Assembly: GCA_000963575.1 (NCBI GenBank)
Contig: CP011077.1
Coordinates: 3,224,001 to 3,288,000 of the forward strand
Length of the DNA: 64,000 nucleotides
Origin: Klebsiella michiganensis
GTDB lineage: Bacteria > Pseudomonadota > Gammaproteobacteria > Enterobacterales > Enterobacteriaceae
Direction of reading: 5' to 3'
A program made the position numbers and the translations under genes. The notes beneath the pieces were generated by a model. The model was not told the DNA's origin. It ran no database searches and saw only the letters and a list, made by a program, of their open reading frames with translations. Position 1 is the stretch's first letter. Every line of letters starts with the position of its first letter. This document shows positions 43,270-51,536 of this stretch, piece by piece.

Positions 43270-45246
43270 TTAGAACTTCGCGCTAATCCCCACGTTGTAG
43301 CTGGTCTGGTTCCCGTCGCTTAAGCCTGCCGTTTGTGCAACCGCCGCAAAGGCTGACACGGTATCCGAGAGCGGCATATCGGCCCCAACAGCGATATCAA
43401 CCCAGTTTTTATCCAGCTCTGCACCGCTGCGGCTGAAGGTCAGCGCCGTGGATTTTAGGCCACCGCTCGCCCGGTAACTGTCATCGCCAAACTGATGTCG
43501 GTAGCTGGCCTGTGCCCAGGGATTAATGGCGCCCAGCTTCGTGTCCACGCGCCAGCCCGCGCTGCCGATTTGCGAATGACCATTCTGGTCACCAAAGCGC
43601 ATAGCGGTGCTGCTACTGCCGTTTTCGCTGTAGCCGTTCACATGGCTGTAATCCCAGGCATATTGCAGTACAGGCCCCGTGGTCAGCCAGCTTGTGACGG
43701 GGATATCGTAGCCAGCCGTAAACCTGGCGCCATAAAGTTTGCCGTCAGTATCGCCTTTTTCCGTACGGGTGAGCTGCCCCAGGGTGATGTCGCGCTGGAT
43801 ATTAGTGAAGTCGGCAGAGAGATAATGTACATCCCCGTTAAGCCAGGCCTGGCCCGCACGAAGCTGGCCAAAGAGCGCGGCCTGAAAACCTCGGGTGTCG
43901 TAGCGGTAGCTGTGGTCAGGGCGCTGATTATCCAGCGAACCGGCGAGCAGCCCGCCCAGTACCACCTTTTCATTCAGCTGGTAGTCGAGGCCCAGGGTCA
44001 GGTTATTGGTGTTTCCTTTGCCGGCGCCGGTTTCACCAGTACCGCTGTACCGCTGATAGCCACCGCTGTAACCGCCAAACACGCCCAGTGAACCAGCGGC
44101 GTTATTGCCCTGGCGCAGCTGCTGGTAGCGGCTATCAAGCGTTGCCCTGCTGCCGCGGACCATCGCCTGCGTGCCTTGATTCAGGCTAGTGACCTGCACA
44201 GGCGCGACGATAATCGACTCAATATACTGGGCAATAATGCTGTGAACCTGAGGGCTCGGGTGGAAATGATCGGCAAACAGATAAGCCTGAGCAGCGTTAA
44301 ATCCAGGCGTGGAGCTGGTGCAGTCGGTCGCCGCCACGCCGGCCGGGCAGGCCATTCCGGCGGTATTTGTCAGGCCGAATGCCTGAGGGTTGGCCAGAAT
44401 TTCCTGGAAGACGCCGTTGATATCCGCCCGGGCGATATTGCCACCATGCTGAAGCAAGGCCTGATCCTCAGCGCTGTTGTAGAACGTGGTGAGCAAAGCA
44501 GCCTGCTGCACGGCCTGATCGTAGGCGGCTATCAACTGAGCGGCCACGCCTTGCTGAATAAGTGGATCAGGGCTGACGACGGAAGCCGCCGCCCGCAGCG
44601 CCTGATGAATGGCCTGCTGGCGGCTCGCCAGATCCGGCGTTTGCGCCGCGTCCAAAGAGGTATAGGCGGCCTGAATAGCTGGCGTGGCCGCAGCGCCAAG
44701 CCCGGTGCTAAGAACCAGTTCCATTAGCGTAGGCGTCGCGCCGATATTCGGGACGTTAGGCACCACCACCAGCCCTGCCCCCGCATCAAGCAAGGCCCCG
44801 ACCTGCGCGGCGGCGTTGGTCGCACTGTTGGCGGCAATACCCTGCGCCAGCGCCGGCTGAGTGGCGGCCGCGGCAAGGTCATTGCCACCGATCCAGTGAA
44901 TGTATAAGCCGTTTCCGTCCGCTCGGCCACCGGTCTGACTTAGATAACGCTGAACCTGGTTTTGGGTATTATCCGCCGGATTTAGCGTGGGCACCGAGGT
45001 TGCACCACCTGCGGCATAGTTGCTCCCGCCCTCGCGGGAGGGGGTCAGCGCCAGGCCATAATGCTCGGCGAGCTGTTCGTCATAGAGTTTGTTCTGGCTG
45101 TTGTTCCAGGTCCAGCGCCCGTTGTTGCCGGTATCGCTGAGGCTGTCGCCAAAAACGGTAAGGGAATCAAAAGCAAATGCTGATGAGGTGAAACTCACCG
45201 CGACGGCCAGGATACTGAATTTGAATGCATTTTGTTTGCTTATCAT
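43270..45246 (-). CDS. apeE: GDSL-esterase autotransporter (ApeE/EstA type)
   Basis: The 658-residue protein is about the length of Salmonella ApeE. A signal peptide ends at SSAFA (residue 25). The passenger is a GDSL lipase/esterase with GDSLSD (S35), the GGND block (N122) and DHFHP (D326, H329). Cys300 and Cys309 may form a disulfide. The C-terminal ~270 residues form the autotransporter beta barrel, ending in VGISAKF. The enzyme probably remains attached to the outer membrane and splits esters of lipids or aryl acids. It is convergent to nothing and stands alone. A promoter region of ~200 bp lies between it and the divergent moeA. Confidence 0.9.
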   Translation of the reverse strand: MISKQNAFKFSILAVAVSFTSSAFAFDSLTVFGDSLSDTGNNGRWTWNNSQNKLYDEQLAEHYGLALTPSREGGSNYAAGGATSVPTLNPADNTQNQVQRYLSQTGGRADGNGLYIHWIGGNDLAAAATQPALAQGIAANSATNAAAQVGALLDAGAGLVVVPNVPNIGATPTLMELVLSTGLGAAATPAIQAAYTSLDAAQTPDLASRQQAIHQALRAAASVVSPDPLIQQGVAAQLIAAYDQAVQQAALLTTFYNSAEDQALLQHGGNIARADINGVFQEILANPQAFGLTNTAGMACPAGVAATDCTSSTPGFNAAQAYLFADHFHPSPQVHSIIAQYIESIIVAPVQVTSLNQGTQAMVRGSRATLDSRYQQLRQGNNAAGSLGVFGGYSGGYQRYSGTGETGAGKGNTNNLTLGLDYQLNEKVVLGGLLAGSLDNQRPDHSYRYDTRGFQAALFGQLRAGQAWLNGDVHYLSADFTNIQRDITLGQLTRTEKGDTDGKLYGARFTAGYDIPVTSWLTTGPVLQYAWDYSHVNGYSENGSSSTAMRFGDQNGHSQIGSAGWRVDTKLGAINPWAQASYRHQFGDDSYRASGGLKSTALTFSRSGAELDKNWVDIAVGADMPLSDTVSAFAAVAQTAGLSDGNQTSYNVGISAKF

Positions 45247-45455
45247 CGGTTCTTCCTTGCAGGTTTTGTATTAGCCACAATGACTATAGCCAATGGCGAT
45301 TGACGCGCAGGCCAAGCGTAATGCAGAAACGTGACAACGTGATGTAACGCATGTCCGACCACTGGTGAACCGTTTTTGCTGATCCCGGGCATGCCGCCAG
45401 GCGACGTTTTCTGCCATACTAAGCCCTTATTTTGCCCCTGCCCCTGGAGTCATGA

Positions 45456-46688
45456 ATGGAATTTACCGCCGGGCTGATCCCGCTTGAAACCGCGCTAGAA
45501 CAGATGCTGTCCCGTATTCATCCATTGTCTGAAACAGAAACCCTGCCGCTGCTGCAGGCAACAGGCCGCGTCACGGCCGCCCCGGTGGTCTCCCCGCTCG
45601 ATGTCCCGGGTTTCGATAACTCAGCGATGGACGGCTATGCGGTACGGCTGGCGGATATCAAAGCCGGTGGCGCCCTGCCCGTCGCCGGCAAAGCGTTTGC
45701 CGGGCAACCTTTTAGCGACGAATGGCCGGCGGGCACCTGCGTGCGTATCATGACCGGCGCGCCTATTCCCGTGGGTGCCGAAGCCGTTGTTATGCAAGAA
45801 GAGACGGAAGTCACCGAAAGTGGCGTACGTTTTAACGCCAGCGTGAAGAACGGCCAGAATATTCGCCGCCGCGGCGAGGATATCCACCAGGGTGCCAGCG
45901 TGCTGGCCGCAGGCGTGCAGCTGACCGCCGCCGAACTGCCGCTGATTGCTTCTCTGGGCATCCCGGACGTTAAGGTTTACCGCAAAGTGCGTGCCGCGGT
46001 GTTCTCGACCGGAGACGAACTCCAGCTTCCGGGCCAGCCGCTGGCCGAAGGTCAAATCTACGATACCAACCGTCTGGCGGTTCACATCATGCTGGATAAA
46101 CTGGGCTGCGAAGTCATCGACCTCGGCATCGTGCGTGATGACCAGGATGCCCTTCGCGCGGTGTTTAACGAAGCAGACAGCCGCGCCGACGTCGTCATCA
46201 GCAGCGGTGGCGTTTCCGTAGGCGAAGCCGATTACACCAAACAAATTCTCGAAGAGCTGGGCGAAGTCGGCTTCTGGAAGCTGGCAATCAAGCCGGGCAA
46301 ACCGTTTGCCTTCGGACGCCTGAAAAACAGTTGGTTCTGCGGCCTGCCGGGCAATCCGGTTTCCGCCGCGCTGACCTTCTACCAGTTAGTACAGCCGCTG
46401 CTGGCCAAACTGAGCGGCCAACTCGGTAGCCCTCTGCCGCCGCGCATGCGCGTACGCACCGTCGGCAAGTTGAAGAAATCCCCTGGCCGCCTCGACTTCC
46501 AGCGCGGCATTCTCCGCCGCAATGAGCAAGGCGACCTTGAAGTGTTGAGCACCGGGCATCAGGGCTCGCATATCTTCAGCTCCTTCAGCCAGGCCAACTG
46601 TTTTGTGGTGCTGGAGCGCGAGCGCGGCGATGTAGAGGCCGGAGAATGGGTTGAGGTCGAACCGTTTAACCCGCTGTTCGGAGGCTGA
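45456..46688 (+). CDS. moeA: Molybdopterin molybdenumtransferase MoeA
   Basis: The 410-residue protein inserts molybdate into adenylylated molybdopterin. It has the four-domain MoeA layout: FDNSAMDGYAVR near residue 53-64, MTGAPIPVGAEAVVMQEE, SSGGVSVGEADYTK, and LPGNPVSAALTFYQLVQP. E. coli MoeA is 411. moeB follows after 1 bp. Confidence 0.97.
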   Translation: MEFTAGLIPLETALEQMLSRIHPLSETETLPLLQATGRVTAAPVVSPLDVPGFDNSAMDGYAVRLADIKAGGALPVAGKAFAGQPFSDEWPAGTCVRIMTGAPIPVGAEAVVMQEETEVTESGVRFNASVKNGQNIRRRGEDIHQGASVLAAGVQLTAAELPLIASLGIPDVKVYRKVRAAVFSTGDELQLPGQPLAEGQIYDTNRLAVHIMLDKLGCEVIDLGIVRDDQDALRAVFNEADSRADVVISSGGVSVGEADYTKQILEELGEVGFWKLAIKPGKPFAFGRLKNSWFCGLPGNPVSAALTFYQLVQPLLAKLSGQLGSPLPPRMRVRTVGKLKKSPGRLDFQRGILRRNEQGDLEVLSTGHQGSHIFSSFSQANCFVVLERERGDVEAGEWVEVEPFNPLFGG

Positions 46689-46689
46689 A

Positions 46690-47436
46690 ATGGTCGAGCT
46701 TAGCGATGAGGAAATGCTGCGCTACAACCGCCAGATTGTGCTGCGCGGCTTTGACTTTGAGGGCCAGGAGAAGCTGAAAGCTTCGCGAGCTCTCATCGTC
46801 GGACTGGGCGGGCTGGGCTGCGCTGCGGCCCAGTATCTGGCGGCGGCGGGCGTGGGTCATCTCACGCTGCTCGATTTCGATACCGTTTCGCGGTCGAACC
46901 TTCAGCGGCAAACGCTGCACCGCGACGCCACCCTTGGGAAACCAAAGGTGGATTCCGCTCGTGACGCACTGGCGGCGATTAATCCGCACATCCAGATTGA
47001 GACGGTCAATGCCCTGCTTGAAGAGCCGCAGCTTGATGAGCTGGTAGCAAAGCATGATGCCGTCCTGGACTGCACAGATAATGTAACCATTCGCAATCAG
47101 CTTAACCGCTGCTGCCACCGGCACAGGACGCCGCTGGTTTCCGGGGCGGCGATTCGTATGGAAGGGCAGATAAGCGTGTTCACGTATCAGGCTAACGAGC
47201 CCTGCTATCGCTGCTTGAGCCGTCTGTTTGGCGAAAGTACGCTGAGCTGCGTGGAGGCGGGCGTCATGGCGCCGCTGGTCGGGATTATCGGCTCACTCGA
47301 GGCGATGGAAGCCATCAAGCTGCTGGCAAACTACGGCACGCCGGCCCGTGGGAAAATAGTGCTTTACGATGCGATGACCTGCCAGTTCAGGGAGATGAAG
47401 CTGGCACGTAACCCGCAGTGTGAAGTCTGCGGGTAG
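46690..47436 (+). CDS. moeB: Molybdopterin-synthase adenylyltransferase MoeB
   Basis: The 248-residue E1-like enzyme adenylates the C-terminus of MoaD. The start at 46690 lies 1 bp after the moeA stop (TGAAATG). It has the nucleotide-binding GLGGLGCAAAQYLAAAG, and two zinc-binding CxxC motifs (CYRC and CEVC). E. coli MoeB is 249. A strong terminator follows. Confidence 0.97.
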   Translation: MVELSDEEMLRYNRQIVLRGFDFEGQEKLKASRALIVGLGGLGCAAAQYLAAAGVGHLTLLDFDTVSRSNLQRQTLHRDATLGKPKVDSARDALAAINPHIQIETVNALLEEPQLDELVAKHDAVLDCTDNVTIRNQLNRCCHRHRTPLVSGAAIRMEGQISVFTYQANEPCYRCLSRLFGESTLSCVEAGVMAPLVGIIGSLEAMEAIKLLANYGTPARGKIVLYDAMTCQFREMKLARNPQCEVCG

Positions 47437-47443
47437 AAACATA

Positions 47444-47474
47444 AACGGGGATATTGCTATCCCCGTTTTTTTTT
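47444..47474 (+). terminator. Intrinsic terminator after moeB
   Basis: A 10-bp stem AACGGGGATA / TATCCCCGTT with a TTGC loop is followed by eight or nine T. It ends moeAB and overlaps the end of the convergent mgtE-like gene. Confidence 0.92.
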
Positions 47475-48519
47475 AGACCGCCAGGTCGGTGAGCATCACC
47501 TTGGCGATTTCGAAGTAAATCAGCAGCCCTGTGCCATCAATCAAGGTAGTGATAAACGGCGCAGACACCACGGCAGGATCGATATTCACCTTACGCAGCA
47601 GCATGGGAATAATCGATGAAACAATCGCGCTCCAGACGGTGATAGCGATAAGCGTCAGGCTGACCACCATCATCACTTCCATACCCACGCCCAGCATCCA
47701 CGCCCGAATAAACCCGGCGGTGCCGATCGTTAAGGCAATGAGCACCGAGGCCGAGATCTCCTTACGCAGGATTGCCCCCAAATCCTTTAGCCCCACTTCG
47801 CCGAGCGCCATCGCCCTGACCAGCGTCGAGGTTATCTGCGTCCCGGTGTTCCCGCCGGTGCCAATCAGCAACGGGATAAAGAACGCCAGCGCAATCGCCG
47901 CTTCGAGCTGATCTTCAAACGATTTAATCACTGAACTGGTGTAAGCCTCGGCCACGAATAGCAGCAGCAGCCAGACAGATCTTTTGCGCCACAGCGTAAA
48001 GACGCTGCTTTGCAGGTAAGGCGTTTCCAGCGGCGACGAAGCGCCCTGCAGCTGGCTGTCCAGCGTGTTCTCATCCTCAAGCAGTTGCGCAATTTCCTGC
48101 GGGCCCAGCACGCCTTTCAGCTTGCCGTAGCTCAACACGGGAATATAGTTAGTGCCCGCCTTTTTGATTTCAACGCAGGCCTCATGGCGCGTTTTTTCCG
48201 GCGTTAATGAGAACGCAACGGATCTCATCAAGTCGCTCAGCAGCGCCTCTTTGTCTGCCTGCAGCAGCGATTTTACCGGCACGAGGCCAAACAGATGGCC
48301 ATCATCGTCCACCACAAATATCTGCGACGGGATCTGCTCATTTTTAATGCCCGAACAGAACAACGCCTGCGCCTGTGCCACCGGCGTACCCGGCGGTAAA
48401 GCGATATAGTCCTGGCTCAGGTAAGCCAGCACGGTGTTTTGTGAGTCTGAGGATGGCAGTTTGACGGACACGGCCAGTGAAGCGAGGGAGTGCGCTGAGG
48501 TATTAGTTGAAAAGGTCAT
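47473..48519 (-). CDS. MgtE-type magnesium transporter, short form
   Basis: The 348-residue protein has two CBS domains (about 30-150; YIALPPGTPVAQAQALF and VAFSLTPEKTRHEACVEIKK) and then a five-helix MgtE membrane domain (IALAFFIPLLIGTGGNTGTQ). The superhelical N domain found in full-length MgtE (about 450 residues) is missing, a known short subtype. It is preceded by an M-box riboswitch, which makes Mg2+ uptake the likely role. It is not part of the moe operon. E. coli lacks this gene. Confidence 0.88.
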   Translation of the reverse strand: MTFSTNTSAHSLASLAVSVKLPSSDSQNTVLAYLSQDYIALPPGTPVAQAQALFCSGIKNEQIPSQIFVVDDDGHLFGLVPVKSLLQADKEALLSDLMRSVAFSLTPEKTRHEACVEIKKAGTNYIPVLSYGKLKGVLGPQEIAQLLEDENTLDSQLQGASSPLETPYLQSSVFTLWRKRSVWLLLLFVAEAYTSSVIKSFEDQLEAAIALAFFIPLLIGTGGNTGTQITSTLVRAMALGEVGLKDLGAILRKEISASVLIALTIGTAGFIRAWMLGVGMEVMMVVSLTLIAITVWSAIVSSIIPMLLRKVNIDPAVVSAPFITTLIDGTGLLIYFEIAKVMLTDLAV

Positions 48520-48639
48520 GATTTTTCCCCGGTTACTGTTTTAAAAATAAACAGTCCTCATCCTGGGGCGAAGCAAGATATGAGAGTGCTGACGCTATCT
48601 CCATGTCTCGGTTTTATCACTGTACAACGTATCCCCAAA

Positions 48640-48800
48640 AGCGGGGGAAGTTACCTGGGGTTATACCTTCGCTCGATATAGCCTGTCCTAATCTTGGGCG
48701 TCTCTCGACGTCGTCAGATCAGCAACCTATGTTTGTACAGGAGCCTCGCCTAACGAGATACTGCAAGTCTTCCGCGGCCTATAGTAGGGATTTAAACTTC
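48640..48800 (-). ncRNA. M-box (ykoK) magnesium riboswitch
   Basis: Read on the minus strand the leader holds the M-box blocks in order: GTTAGGCGAGGCTCCTGTAC (around 48734-48754), GGTTGCT (48721-48727), and CGTCGAGAGACGCC (48696-48710). Then follow a run of stem sequences and ACCCCAGGTAACTTCCCC. Its place upstream of the mgtE-type gene fits the usual target. Further down, ACTGTTT/AAACAGT lies just before the start, and CCCC/GGGG could hide the ribosome site; this part is inference. High Mg2+ should lower expression. Confidence 0.85.
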
Positions 48801-48855
48801 GGGCGCAAGGCAAAGAGCCTGCGCTGTTTAGGGTTTATTTATGCTTTTTTTCTGC

Positions 48856-49926
48856 TCAGTCGTAGAGTTTATCACTGGCCACCGCCGGACGCCCTTTACC
48901 GGTTCCCACTCGCCGCACTGACTCCTGCACCTTCAGCGTACCGGCCAGGAGAATATTCACCACTGGCGCTTCCGGGCGCATCAGGCGCTGCTGAAGCAGC
49001 TGAACCGCCTCCTCCCCCAGCTCGTCCCTGGGAACATGAACCGAGGTTAATGGCACATCATGGATTTCGACCAGGTTAAAGCCGTCGATGCTCATCACCG
49101 ACATATCCTGCGGCACGCGCAGCCCGGCTTTTTGCAAAGCGCTAACGGCGCCTGCTGCCATAAAGTCACCGCCGACTAACAGCGCGCTCGGCCACGCCGG
49201 TCGAGGCGTAGCCGCCAGATAGTCACTGATTAAAGCCTCGCTCTCTTTGGCGCCAAAGCTTTGGGCAACCAGCAAATGTCTGGTCTCATCAAACGACAAA
49301 TTACGACAGTCCCACGCATCCCGGATCCCGGCGAGGCGCAGCTCCATGGTGTAGCGACGCAGACACATGAGCGTCAGCACCCCTTTATGTCCCATGTCGA
49401 ACAGGTAGTTTGCGGCAAAGCGACCCGTCATCAGGTGATCCGGCGCCACGCCTGAAAGACGCATTTTGCGATCCTGGCAGTTGATAAGGACACAAGGCTT
49501 GCCCAAGTCCGCAGCTAAATCATGAATATGCGTATCATCAATTCCCAACAGCAGGGCCGCTTCCGTTTCCGGCTCGTTCATCTTGCTGAGGAACAACCCG
49601 GTATCACTGTCATTCTCTTCCAGCGCGCAGAAGCGCAGCCTGGCATCGTGGGAAAGCAACGCCTTGCCGATGCCCTGCATCACCCGGTAATAAAAAACAT
49701 CCAGCCGCTCATCAAACGCCCGTCGGGGCGCGAACACCACCAGACTGTTGACCAATAATCTGCCAGCGGCAATTCCCTGCAATACCCCCTTCTCTTTGGC
49801 GCAGGCCAGAACCTGCCGGCGGGCGGAGTCGCTGGTATTCCCCTTGCCCGCCAGCACGCGGGAAACGGTGCTAATTGATAGCCCCGTCTGGGCGGCAATT
49901 TCGGCGATTTTTAGCGTTTTTCTCAT
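48856..49926 (-). CDS. LacI-family transcriptional regulator
   Basis: The 356-residue protein has a LacI helix-turn-helix (LKIAEIAAQTGLSISTVSRVLAGKG), a short hinge, and a sugar-binding core (VAPDHLMTGRFAANYLFDMGHKG, MSIDGFNLVEIHDVPLTSVHVPRDELG). It is divergent from an MFS transporter and a GH31 glycosidase, which are its likely targets. Its sugar is unknown. Confidence 0.92.
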   Translation of the reverse strand: MRKTLKIAEIAAQTGLSISTVSRVLAGKGNTSDSARRQVLACAKEKGVLQGIAAGRLLVNSLVVFAPRRAFDERLDVFYYRVMQGIGKALLSHDARLRFCALEENDSDTGLFLSKMNEPETEAALLLGIDDTHIHDLAADLGKPCVLINCQDRKMRLSGVAPDHLMTGRFAANYLFDMGHKGVLTLMCLRRYTMELRLAGIRDAWDCRNLSFDETRHLLVAQSFGAKESEALISDYLAATPRPAWPSALLVGGDFMAAGAVSALQKAGLRVPQDMSVMSIDGFNLVEIHDVPLTSVHVPRDELGEEAVQLLQQRLMRPEAPVVNILLAGTLKVQESVRRVGTGKGRPAVASDKLYD

Positions 49927-49951
49927 TTTGTGATCGACACCCGTTTGTGAA

Positions 49952-49967
49952 ATGAAAAAATTTTCAT
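49952..49967. promoter_or_regulatory. Palindrome in the LacI/MFS intergenic region
   Basis: ATGAAAAAATTTTCAT is a near-perfect 16-bp palindrome 26 bp before the LacI-type gene, and GTGCC...GGCAC lies nearby (49986-50003). Either could be the operator. The 294-bp gap 49927-50220 also holds the divergent promoters. Nothing else is seen in it. Confidence 0.4.
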
Positions 49968-50220
49968 GGCCACGGCAACGCCATAGTGCCGTAAAAAAGG
50001 CACCATTTCTTCGCTCAAGATCCAGATGATGAAAATATTTGCAAAAATTGCGCTATTGGTTGGTTGATAACTCAATTACGCTCCATTTTGTTGACCAATA
50101 AGGTTCGCATCTAGAACAAAAAATAAATTAAACACATAAAAATCAAACAATTAAATTACACCCATCGCCAAAAATAGTGGCATACCAATTCTACTAATAC
50201 CCTACAAGGTGGAGTGAACT

Positions 50221-51522
50221 ATGAGTCATGGCATCGATCAACCGATAACCGCCGTTAAGGCAGGACGCATTTTCCGGCATCTGCGCTGGTGGGTTCTGGT
50301 TCTGTTCTTACTTGGCGTCACCGTGAACTACATCACGCGTAATGCGCTGGGGATCCTGGCGCCTGAGCTGAAAACCTCTCTCGGCATTACCACCGAACAA
50401 TACTCCTGGATTGTCGGCGCCTTTCAGCTGGCCTATACCCTGTTCCAGCCCATCTGCGGCTGGCTGATAGACGTGATTGGCCTGAAAATCGGCTTTCTGA
50501 TCTGCGCCACTATCTGGGCGGTGATGTGCATGCTTCATGCGGGAGCCGGGAGCTGGTTACAGCTGGCAATTTTGCGCTTCATGATGGGTGGGGCGGAGGC
50601 TGCGGCCACGCCCGCCAATGCCAAAACGCTGGGTGAATGGTTCCCGAAAAAAGAACGGCCGATTGCCGCTGGCTGGGCCGGGGTAGGTTTTTCCATCGGC
50701 GCGATGCTGGCTCCGCCTATTATCTACTTCGCCCACAGCTTTTTTGGCTGGCAGGGCGCGTTTATGTTCAGCGGTGCGCTGGCGTTAGGGTGGGTTGTAT
50801 TGTGGTGGCTGTTTTATCACAACCCGGAGCAGCACCCGAACCTGAGCAAGGAAGAGCTGGAGTTCATCAAGCAGGATAACGAGCCGCCCGCCGTGAAACT
50901 GCCCTTCTTCACAGCCCTGAAGACCGTCTCCAAAAACAAACGTTTTTACGGTATCGCTATTCCGGCCTTTATGGCAGAGCCCGCCTGGGCGGTACTGAGC
51001 TTCTGGGTTCCCCTTTACCTGGCTAATGAACGAGGCATGGATCTTAAGCAAATTGCCATGTTCGCCTGGCTCCCGTTCCTGGCCGCCGATATTGGCAGCG
51101 TTGCCAGCGGGTATCTGACCAAAGTTTATGCCCGCCTGTTCGGCTGCTCGCGCACAAACTCCGTGGTTGCCAGCTCGGTCACCGGCGCTTTTCTGATGCT
51201 CTCTCTGGCGCTGGTTGCCGTCACCAAAGATCCCTGGATTGCCATCCTGCTTATCTCCATCGGCGGCTTCGGGCACCAGATTATCTCCTGCATGCTCAGC
51301 GCACTGGTGGTGGACTCGTTTGATAAAGGCCAGATGGCCACCGTCAACGGCATGCGCGGCTCCGCGGCCTGGATTGCCAGCTTTATCTTCTCCCTGATTA
51401 TCGGCGTGACCGCCGACAAGATTGGCTTTAACCCGCTGTTTATCGCCATGGGCTTTTTTGATCTTATCGGTGCGGTGTTCCTGGTGGCGTTTATCGCCGA
51501 ACGTCGCGCAAAACGTACCTGA
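50221..51522 (+). CDS. MFS transporter of the anion:cation symporter family (hexuronate/galactonate type)
   Basis: The 433-residue protein has twelve helices with the family start VNYITRNALGILAPELK and motif A-like GWLIDVIGLKIGF. A strong AAGGTGGAG site precedes the start. ACS members import organic anions such as hexuronates. Next to a GH31 glycosidase this suggests import of a glycoside or an oligosaccharide with an acidic group; that is inference. It is 14 bp before the glycosidase gene. Confidence 0.88.
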   Translation: MSHGIDQPITAVKAGRIFRHLRWWVLVLFLLGVTVNYITRNALGILAPELKTSLGITTEQYSWIVGAFQLAYTLFQPICGWLIDVIGLKIGFLICATIWAVMCMLHAGAGSWLQLAILRFMMGGAEAAATPANAKTLGEWFPKKERPIAAGWAGVGFSIGAMLAPPIIYFAHSFFGWQGAFMFSGALALGWVVLWWLFYHNPEQHPNLSKEELEFIKQDNEPPAVKLPFFTALKTVSKNKRFYGIAIPAFMAEPAWAVLSFWVPLYLANERGMDLKQIAMFAWLPFLAADIGSVASGYLTKVYARLFGCSRTNSVVASSVTGAFLMLSLALVAVTKDPWIAILLISIGGFGHQIISCMLSALVVDSFDKGQMATVNGMRGSAAWIASFIFSLIIGVTADKIGFNPLFIAMGFFDLIGAVFLVAFIAERRAKRT

Positions 51523-51536
51523 ATGGATGGTCTCTC

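Noticed and set aside
48603..49079. Plus-strand frame of 158 codons over the M-box and LacI gene end
   Set aside because: It runs antisense to a riboswitch and to a well-supported LacI gene, and the peptide has low-complexity Pro and Ala stretches.
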